A stretch of DNA of 64,000 bases from Dolomedes plantarius. Lineage: Eukaryota; Arthropoda; Arachnida; Araneae; Dolomedidae. The stretch lies in NCBI GenBank assembly GCA_907164885.2, contig OU015493.1:220959677-221023676 (forward strand), given 5' to 3'. Both the position numbers and the translations under genes were made by a program. The notes under the pieces are model-generated. The model did no database searches. It worked only from the letters and a program-made list of their open reading frames with translations, and was not told the origin of the DNA. Positions within the stretch are counted from its first letter, which is position 1. Each line of letters opens with the position of its first letter. Positions 55,891 through 64,000 of the stretch are shown in pieces.

Positions 55891-58067
55891 TCATTTTTCT
55901 TTAATTTTAATTTACTCCTAAGCCATACAAAGGTTCGGTTTAAATATTACGAATATCTTTAAATACATTGAAATGTAAATTTGCTCTCTTTTTTTCAGTC
56001 TGGCAATAAGAGTAAAAGAAAAAAATTTAAGTTTAAAGCAATCGTGTTCCTGAAGGAATGTCGACGTTTTATCTTTTACTCCTGAACTAATAAATTAAAA
56101 AAAAAAGAAATCCGTAAAGTAATAAAAGATAAGTTATGATCCCAAGGGTAGAAAAATGGAAAGAAATTAAAATACAAAAAACATTTGTAAAGTTTTCAAT
56201 TTTTAAAGAGCATTTTTATCTTTGAGATTAGAGTGTTTGTCAATTGCAGCACTGATTCCATATGAAATAAGATGCAGTCATATAAAAACTAACAATTTAT
56301 TAAACTTAACAAAACAATGTATTAAGCAATTCTTTAACACAACGTAACAAGAATAAAGCCTCCTGGCTTAAACATTCGTGCATACACACCACACGGCGAT
56401 CGTGATTGCGTACCTGGGCACAGTAGGTTACAATCAGGCGTAATCCTTTTCACCTGCACACTCGCTCTCTCTTTTATGGTGAAGTTCGGCAGGTGAACAG
56501 GCAAGTTTGAAGATTTGCATATTCTCCTCCTGCTTCTTCACGGCAAGGTGTTCTTCGTTTCGGCTTCGTGGTAGCGTTTTCTACGCCACATATCCCTATG
56601 TGTTTTTTTATCTATATACGTTACCATATTTTGTTACAAAAATCATTTTTTAAAGGACAGAAGTACTTTTTATTTTAGTGGGACGGCCATGTGTCATAAC
56701 GATTTTATAAATCTTCCCTTCGTTAAAAATTAAATGTTCTCTTTGACCCCCCCCCCTCCATTTACGTAGATTTCGACAACACAAGACATAAGGTCGATCC
56801 ACGAAGTCTCCCCTATTTTTCCCGCCAAAACGAAGACGACCCACACCTAGAAGATACCTCTGCCCCGAGCCTCAACTTCCAAATCACTCTTGAAAGCATT
56901 TCGCCCACATATTTAGATTGAGCGATCAATTTTCATAAACGAACCATTTAAGGTATTAAAAACGCAGTTTCTGTCTCAATCTTCCTCAATAAACATACCA
57001 CTTTATTCGCTGCAGAATAAAGAATTTCGGCTACTTTACGTTAACGTATTCAAGGTTGCTGGATGGGAGCCATTATTGGATTTTGCTCAGCACAATGGAA
57101 ACCCACGGAGAAAACGCTTCTAATCTGATTTTTCGGAATAAAACTGTACTCCATTATTGAAAAGATATTTTTTAATCGGGTATCTTTTTTATTCTTTCAA
57201 AGAAACCCAAATAATGATGTCACTTGCAGAATGCGGAGCATCGTTATCGCTACCAGTAATTGAACTGAAGAATCCGTGAACTATATCAGGACTTTGGCTT
57301 TGTAAAAGGTGACGGGGGTTTAGTTCTACTTATTCATCACGCTGTTGGAAATGTTTTGATGAAATCTATGGGAGAAAAATTTTCCGCAATGTAAAATTAT
57401 TTCCATCAGAGGTGTGGGGTAAGTTTTTGAGAATGATTTTTTATTGTTTTTTAAACCAAAATATCAATGTAATTTTCTATGTCTACAACCCTTGAGCAGT
57501 TGTAATATGTCAGTGGATTGTGTTACAGCGATATAAATTAGAAGTGTATAAACCAAAGTACTTTCCAAAGATTAGTGATCATAAAATCAATGTAGTGGCG
57601 CTTGTTAACAAACAACCGACAGACAAATCCGTGAAAACATAAGATTTAAGTACTAGATTTCTGATTTCATACTGAATGATCAGTTAGTCAAAATTCTTCT
57701 GAAATATTATCAGCAAAGTAACTCTTAGAAAACTCTTAAATTTTCTGAAGACTACATATTTAAATTAAAAAAATTGTAGGTCAGTTTATAAATATCTCTT
57801 AGTTTTCCCCTAAATAGTATCAGTAATCATTTGCAAAACTTTCTATCGTTTTCAACTTACCATCTAAACCTCCCTGTACCAACATTTCAAAACTCTTCTT
57901 AAAAAATATAATTTTCAAAATAGGGTATTTTAAATATAAATAAAGTTTTGTTTTCCAAACCACGTAAAAAAGTACGGCACATGACGCCTTATCACCTTTC
58001 TGAGTTCTAAGGCAAGCCAGGGATTGCCCAGTAGGGATAGTTTCCCTTGAATTTTATATGAATTTTA
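55891..58067. other. Unassigned DNA, no credible gene
   Basis: Long stretch without recognised coding. A moderately GC segment at 56360-56590 and a C run near 56746-56756 stand out. The minus ORF at 56650-56844 has no domain. No terminal repeats found. Confidence 0.5.

Positions 58068-58145
<78 letters not shown>
58068..58145. repeat. (TA)n microsatellite
   Basis: A pure TA tract that ends exactly at the left border of the mariner at 58146, consistent with insertion at its edge. Confidence 0.95.
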
Positions 58146-58149
<4 letters not shown>

Positions 58150-59447
58150 GGCTGTTCACACATTTTTTAGACGATGTATATTGTATTCACAAAACTAAAT
58201 TACATAAAATTCTTGTGTTTTAAATGTTCTATTTGACATCCCTTATTCTGAACTATCTTTCGTCACCGCAATTTCCAGGATAATAATGCCTTTTGAAGTG
58301 TCAGAAGAGGTATTCTATCCCATTCCTCCTGAACAGCTTTCCAGAGTCCTGTAAGGGTTTTGGGACGACGTTTGGATAATGCAGATTTTAAAAGTCCGAA
58401 AGCACAAAAATCCATAGGTGATACATCGGGAGATTTAGTACGGATATCAGTGAAGGGTATGGCCTTGATACCAGTTTTTTGCTCCTTTTCTTTTAGGAAA
58501 TTTACAGTGCATTTTGATGTGTGACTGCTAGCTTTGTCCTGATGGAGTCTCACAGATTGATGGCACTGTGGGTAAAGCGATGGTATTTCATTCAGAAAAA
58601 TTGGCGATAAAATATGTTCCTGATAGTATTTGGAGTTAATCTTGACATTTTTTTCCACTCTCTTTATTTTAACTTGCCATTATAAGAAAAACCAGCAACA
58701 ATCATGAATCCCTTAGAAAAACTTTCTTTCGATTCTTTGAACCATGTACTTCAATTTTTTTCTCCCCTTTTATGATAATAAATGGCTCTTTTTTTGTTGC
58801 AATCATTTAAATACACCCATGATTCATCTATTGTGACAATTGTTTTCCATTTTTCTTTGGATAAGTGTTTCTCATATAGAATTCTGCAGCGTGTCCTGCG
58901 TTCAGCGATATGATTTGGAAGAAGACTGTGCACATTGCGTTTTTTCGCTTTCTTAAGATTTAAATCAACGTTTATCGTTTTGTTTACAGTGGACACCGAT
59001 CATTTTAATGATTTTGCAGCTGTCCTTTGACTAGGGGGATTTTCTTTTAACATTAAAGAACGTACCTTTGCAATAGTCGAAGAGGGCCGTTTTTTCCTTG
59101 GATATTAGTTTGAAATTTTTGTCCCACTTGAGGCTCCAATTTGACGTTTTTTTTCCTTTCTTGTTGACGATATTACCTATCGACGCTTTAGATATCACAA
59201 AACCATGACTCTCACATCGTTTTTGGATAACGGAGTATGCATATTTCTCTTCGGAAAGAGCATAAATGGAGGCTTCGAACCACTGATTTGTTTAAAATGA
59301 CATTTTGAATAAAAACAAAAATTTCAAGCCGCAGACGATAATTTTGACTTTTACAAACATAGTACAATTGCAATTATTTCTTTTGCAGCAAACGATTTTC
59401 TATTACCGCTTACCAAAATCGTCTAAAAAATGTGCGAACAGCCTCTG
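58146..59447 (-). mobile_element. Rosa-like (DD41D) mariner, 1302 bp
   Basis: TA at 58144-58145 and 59448-59449. The inverted ends CAGAGGCTGTTCACACATTT and …AAATGTGCGAACAGCCTCTG match with one difference and extend through TTTTAGACGAT (about 33 bp). The transposase is on the minus strand. Confidence 0.93.
58200..59281 (-). pseudogene. DD41D mariner transposase, broken
   Basis: Segments on the minus strand: N-terminal helix-turn-helix region (about 59000-59281, with stops); 58751-58996 with TIDESW (first Asp); 58263-58658 with RLHQDKASSHTS (second Asp) and SPDVSPMDFCAFG (third Asp), the last two 41 residues apart. That DD41D spacing defines the Rosa group. A TGA after LLSWKLR precedes a C-terminal stretch ending with TAA at 58200. 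Stops and a frameshift around 58660-58750 make it inactive. The N-terminal limit is approximate. Confidence 0.88.
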
Positions 59448-59592
59448 TATATGAAACAAATTTTAATTCTTTTAAATACTTCTAACATGCTTTTTCCAAA
59501 TTTGTTTATCTTATTGAACAGAATACATTCCGTGAACCTGGGATTGCGACCTAAATTCAACCAATATAAATGTATTTTTCCCCTAAAGCTGT

Positions 59593-59817
59593 TGTTTACG
59601 CCTGGTTAAAGGTTGAACTGTAACCGTCGTTACTTGGCGCCTATGATTTGGCTGCAACAAGTGTTTGCGCAGTTAAATTTTGTCTTTCGCTCGAGTAGGA
59701 AGCTTCATTCGGAAGCATCCCTAACTAAATGAGCCATATCGTTGGCTAACGTTAATAAATCGTTGATAACTGAAACTTGCCAGTTTATTTGAACTTTCTT
59801 CGTACAGTCCACATTGA
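59593..59817 (+). repeat. Possible 5' LTR of the BEL/Pao element
   Basis: TGTTTACGCC near 59593 could start the LTR, AATAAA is at about 59755 and ACA near 59813 could end it. The next sequence, TATGGTCCTTGTACCGCCGG, resembles the leader after BEL/Pao LTRs. The 3' LTR is outside the window, so the limits are guesses. Confidence 0.4.
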
Positions 59818-59923
59818 CCAGTATGGTCCTTGTACCGCCGGAGCTGAATTGGCTCGAATATTTCGCTTAAAACTTTGTTTACATTTAACTTGGAAACGTA
59901 TTGCATAATACTATTGTTTGAAA

Positions 59924-60709
59924 ATGTCTAAGAAAGAAGAAAATAAAAAATCTTCGGAACTGTTAAATACTGAATCGCCGGAACCATTAAAGGCTTTGAA
60001 TCGTCGGAAAGGCAATTGCCAGTCGAGAATTACAAAATTGCGAACATTTCTAACCGAAAAGGTATCGGAAGCTAACAAGATTGTGTTGCAAGCCAAAATT
60101 GATTCTGTGGTGGATATATCTGCTAAATTAGTAGACTTAAAAGTGGAGTATTATGAATTACTAGATGATAACGCTTTGGAGGACGTAGAATTGCAGTTTG
60201 AAAAGCTAGAAGAAGAGCTAGAAAATATCAAGGTAGGATTACAAGAATTTCTATTTCATTCTGATTCAGTTGATAAATTACAATTAAGCAAAACTCAAAA
60301 GGTGGATGATAATTATGTTAAATTGCCGGATGTTAAGTGACCCGAATTTAATGATAATATAGAACAATGGAATATTTTTAAAGTACAATTTGATAGTTTA
60401 ATAACTAATAATTCATCGTTATCCGATACTCAAAAGCTATTTTATTTGCGATCTGCTTTAAGAGGTGAAGCAAAATCTATTGAAACGCCAGAAGACACAT
60501 TTAAATCATTAATGACAGTTTTGATTGATAGATTCGAAAATAAACGATTAATTGTTCGTACTTATATTTTAAATATATTAAACTTAGAAAAGTTGACTGG
60601 TGAATCGGCTAAAGATATTAGAAACCTCATAGATATTTTAAACAGAAGTTTAAGAGGTTTGAAATTAATGGACTTAGAAACAAACCAACTGACTTGGTTA
60701 ACCAACTGA
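59924..60709 (+). pseudogene. BEL/Pao gag-like protein, truncated
   Basis: ATG at 59924 (MSKKEENKK). The first ~140 codons form a Lys/Glu-rich, probably coiled-coil N-terminus. A TGA at 60338-60340 interrupts the frame, which then continues in phase with EQWNIFKVQFDSL and LRSALRGEAKSIE, the DUF1759 capsid-like signature. It ends in a stutter of AACCAACTGACTTGG at 60682-60735, where the rest of gag, including any zinc knuckles, has been deleted. Confidence 0.85.
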
Positions 60710-63700
60710 CTTGGTTTAGAAACAAACCAACTGACGTCAAATGGAAAACGAGAGCATTAATCAGTAATAAAAATAATTCTTTTAAGCAGTTTATGGATCT
60801 ATGTGTTGTATCGAAGATTACCGATGTCATCCCGCATTCTGTTCTTGACATTAAAGAAGTAAACATCCCACCGGGCTTGACACTTGCAGATCCGCAGTTC
60901 GATAAGCCTGGACGAATAGACTTGATAATTGGTGCATAATTCTTTTTTAATGTAGTTAAAGATGGTAAACAAATTGTTCCAGATAATTTAATATTTCAAG
61001 ATTCGGTTTTTGGTCTCCTTGCCAGTGGTTCGGTTATGACAAAAACTCCTAAAGAATATTGTGAGTTGATTTCTAATTCTGAAATTCTAGAGGATAGTAT
61101 TCGAAAGTTTTGGGAGGTAGAAGTGTCTTGTGATCGACCATTAAGTAAGGAAGAAGAATTCTGTGAAATTCATTTTCAGAAAACTCATAAGCGAAATGAA
61201 AATGGTAGATTTGTCGCTAAGATGCCAATTCAAGAAGAATTAAATACTTTAGGGGATTCTCGAAACTTAGCTGAAAAAAGACTGCAACAAACAATTTGTA
61301 GACTCCACAAGAATCCGGATATGTATAGGCTCTATGATGACTTTCTTAAAGATTACGAGTCTCTTGGGCATATGGAAAAGGTTTCGAACGAAAATTCGTC
61401 TGCTGTAGTGTATTATTTATCACCTCATGGAATTTACAAACCGGAAAAAAGTACAACGAAACTTAGAGTATTGTTTAACGCGTCGGCCCCTACCACTTCG
61501 GGTAGAAGTTTAAATGATCTACTACTTACAGGCGAAGTTAAAGAGGATATATTAGATATCATGATACGATTTCGTAAACATAAAATAGTGATAACTGCTG
61601 ACATAAAGCAAATGTTCAGGCAGATAATAATAGATCAAAGTCAGAGGGATCTATTGAGAATACTTTGGAAAGATAAAGAAAACCAAAAAACCGTTGTCTT
61701 TAGCTTAAACACGGTGACTTATGGCACAAAAAGTGCTCCATTCCTGGCAACAAGGGTTATTAAACAACTAGCCCGAGATGAATCTGTAAAATTCCCATTA
61801 GCTTCAGAAGTTGCGTTATCAGATGTTTATATGGACAATATCGTTACTGGTTGCCCAGACGTTACTTCAGCCAAACTTTTGAAGGTTGAACTAATTGAAA
61901 TGTTTCAAACATGCGGTATGAGCCTTCACAAATGGAATTCGAACTGTGACGAACTTCTTAAAAATCAAAAACAAATTCGAGACGAGCATTCATTTGCTCC
62001 AGATTCAGAAGCTACGATCAAAACCTTGGGAATGGTCTAGAAATCTAAGGAAGACCAGTTTATCTATAAAGTATCTGTAAAGCCACAAAATTTCTATACT
62101 AAACGAGATGTATTATCAACGATTGCTAAGTTATATGACCCATTTGGATTAATCGGACCTGTTATTTGCAGAGCTAATATTTTTATGCAGAAACTTTGGT
62201 TAGAAAAACTGAACTGGGATGATAAATTACCAGAAGAATTCGTCAATGAATGGCATTATTTTGTTAGCTCTTTAAAAGAAATTGAGCATATCACAATCAA
62301 CAGGTATGTCTTAAGAGGGGAGGTTAAAGTTATCACACTTTTTGGATTTTGTGATGCCTCAATCTCTGCCTATGGAGCTGTTGTTTACCTAACTTGTTAC
62401 ACTCGAACTAGATCTCATACCTCTAAAGTACTCGCTAGCAAATCTAGAGTCGCCCCGTTGAAGACTTTATCGATACCTCGTTTAGAATTATGTTCTTGCT
62501 GGTTACTTGCGCAACTGGTCAACAAAGTTCTTGTTTCTTTGAAAATGACTATTGACAAGGTAGTTTTATTCTCGGATTCTACCATCGCTTTGGCATGGAT
62601 CAGATCACTTCCTCATCAGCTAAAAACTTTTGTTGGCAACCGAGTTTCCAAAATACAATCTTTAACCTCAAATCATCAGTGGAAACACATCTCTTCCAAT
62701 GACAACCCTGCGGATGTTCTTTCCCGTGGTGTCGATCCTAAAGAACTTAAAACCTTGAAATTGTAGTGGAGTGAACCACAGCTTGCCTTTGAAGAAATTC
62801 TAAATTCTCCTAATAAAAGTGGAATGGACTCTCCTGATAAAGAACTATATTTAAGTGAACTAAAACAATCTTCGAACGCTAACTTGATTCTCACATCTAA
62901 CAATGGCTTTATTAACCAAATTCTTGATTTAAGTAATAGCTATGTTAAAATAATTAGAATTCTTAGCTTTAAATAAAGAGAAAAACGTGGACCTATCACT
63001 AAGGAGGAATTTAATGAGGCTAATCGATATTTAATCAAATCAGTACAGGTAAAAGTATTTTTCAAAGAATTAAGTTCTTTAAAGAAAAAGGAAAGGTTGA
63101 AGGACAGTCATGTAAGTAATTTAAATATTTTTCTAGACAATGATGGATTAATTCGTGTTGGAGGTCGACTTAATTATTCAAATTTGTCATTTGACCGAAA
63201 GAATCCTATTTTGTTACCAAGAGATCACAAGCTAACTATTTTAATAATGCAATATTTCCACCTAAAGAATTTGCACGTTGGTGCTCAAACATTACTTAAT
63301 TTTGTTAGACAAGAATTTTGGCCTTTAAATGGCAGAAATAACGCTAGAAAAATTGTCCATAATTGCATTACTTGTTTAAAAATAAACCTAAAATAGAAGA
63401 ACAATTAATGTCATCATTACCAAGGGAAAGAGTGACGATTAGCCCTACCTTTTTTATCACGGGTATTGATCTATGTGGCCCATTTTTTATAAAATATAAA
63501 AACCAACGTAAAGGTGTTGTAAGCAAAATTTATGTTGCTATTTTTGTATGTTTTTCAACTAGAGCTATTCATTTAGAAATTTTAACTGATTTAACCTCGG
63601 ATGCTTTAATTTCAACTTTGAAGAGATTTTTTGCCTGATGTGGTGTTCCCGCGACAATATTTTCAGACAACGCTACGAATTTTGTCGGAGCTAATTCTGA

Positions 63701-64000
63701 ACTGAAAAAACTGTACAAACTGGTACAAAAGCCATCTGATGGTTTAGCATCATACTTAGTATCGCAGTCAATATCTTGGAAATTTCTTCCTCCCAGATAT
63801 CCGAACTTCGGGGGATTGTGGGAGGCGGGAGTCAAATCTTTTAAACATCATTTAAAGAGAACAGTGGGAAATTCAAAATTGACTCTGGAAGAATTTTTAA
63901 CGGTAACTAATCAAATCGAAGGAATTTTGAATAACAGGACACTTATCCCACTCTCTTCGGACCCTAATGATTTTGAAACCCTAACCCCTGGCCACTTCTT
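60694..64000 (+). pseudogene. BEL/Pao pol: protease end, RT, RNase H, integrase
   Basis: Protease C-terminal part: VNIPPGLTLADPQFDKPGRI followed by DLIIGA, then a stop at 60937. Reverse transcriptase 61036-62040: KLRVLFNASA, ITADIKQMFRQI and DVYMDNIV, where YMDN replaces the usual YVDD/YMDD, so one catalytic Asp is lost. A stop at 62038 interrupts in phase. RNase H 62185-62766: GFCDAS, SIPRLEL, FSDSTIALAW. Integrase zinc region 63097-63396: H…H and HNCITC; a frameshift near 63385; core with GIDLCGP, FSDNATNF and LWEAG (D, D, E). Further stops near 62764, 62974 and 63636. It extends past the window. Confidence 0.92.

Larger units (their letters stand above)
59593..64000 (+). mobile_element. 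BEL/Pao LTR retrotransposon, degenerate, runs off the window
   Basis: The BEL order is preserved: gag (DUF1759-like), protease remnant, reverse transcriptase, RNase H, zinc-binding domain and integrase core. There are multiple stops, at least one frameshift and a deletion between gag and protease. The element continues beyond 64000. It lies directly right of the DD41D mariner. Confidence 0.93.

Overview
This window is AT-rich, intron-poor eukaryotic DNA made almost entirely of transposable elements and their relics. I found no rRNA, CRISPR array, operon or clearly functional host gene. The mix of elements (Tc1-like families, Rosa-like DD41D mariners, ZMYM1-like hATs, many Helitrons, an R1/I-type LINE with RNase H, BEL/Pao, Tigger and a tRNA-derived SINE) points to an arthropod. 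One Tc1 family resembles transposases common in orb-weaving spiders, but I hold that assignment loosely.

Layout. 1-820: two abutting minus-strand Helitron copies. 821-15035: a composite block carrying Tc1-A (1349-2758), a Tigger end (3490), a Helitron (3956-5033), a GC-rich island (about 5270-5690), Tc1-B (5771-7175), a 250-bp-arm inverted repeat (7391-8073), an hAT (hAT-A) containing Tc1-C that itself contains a LINE, and the left end of a second hAT (hAT-B). 15180-20300: palindromic and tandemly duplicated (about 2.05 kb period) Helitron termini with long (AT)n tracts. 20300-25595: one 5.3 kb Helitron (Helitron-A) that contains another complete Helitron (Helitron-B, 22896-24721) carrying an unidentified 84-codon ORF. 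25936-29200: direct and inverted repeats with a 692-bp tandem duplication. 29871-32157: a second partial copy of Helitron-A. 32158-42078: a second copy of the 821-15035 block, without the LINE and with a 1.5 kb deletion. 41700-44095: complete hAT-B with a nested SINE. 44987-50889: a Rosa-like relic split by a full-length decayed hAT-A, which is itself split by a TTAA-flanked MITE dimer. 51147-58067: mostly unassigned DNA with a Tigger relic and a possible solo LTR. 58146-59447: a DD41D mariner. 59593 to the window end: a decayed BEL/Pao retrotransposon running off the edge.

The window holds several filled-site/empty-site pairs, so element borders, target duplications and the relative order of insertions can be read directly. 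hAT-A was invaded by Tc1-C, the block was duplicated, then the LINE entered Tc1-C in copy 1 only and copy 2 lost 1.5 kb. Every long transposase or polymerase reading frame has stops or frameshifts. Nothing here looks autonomous or active, and I did not find a convincing new functional system. The closest candidates are the Helitron-B cargo ORF and the duplicated GC-rich island.
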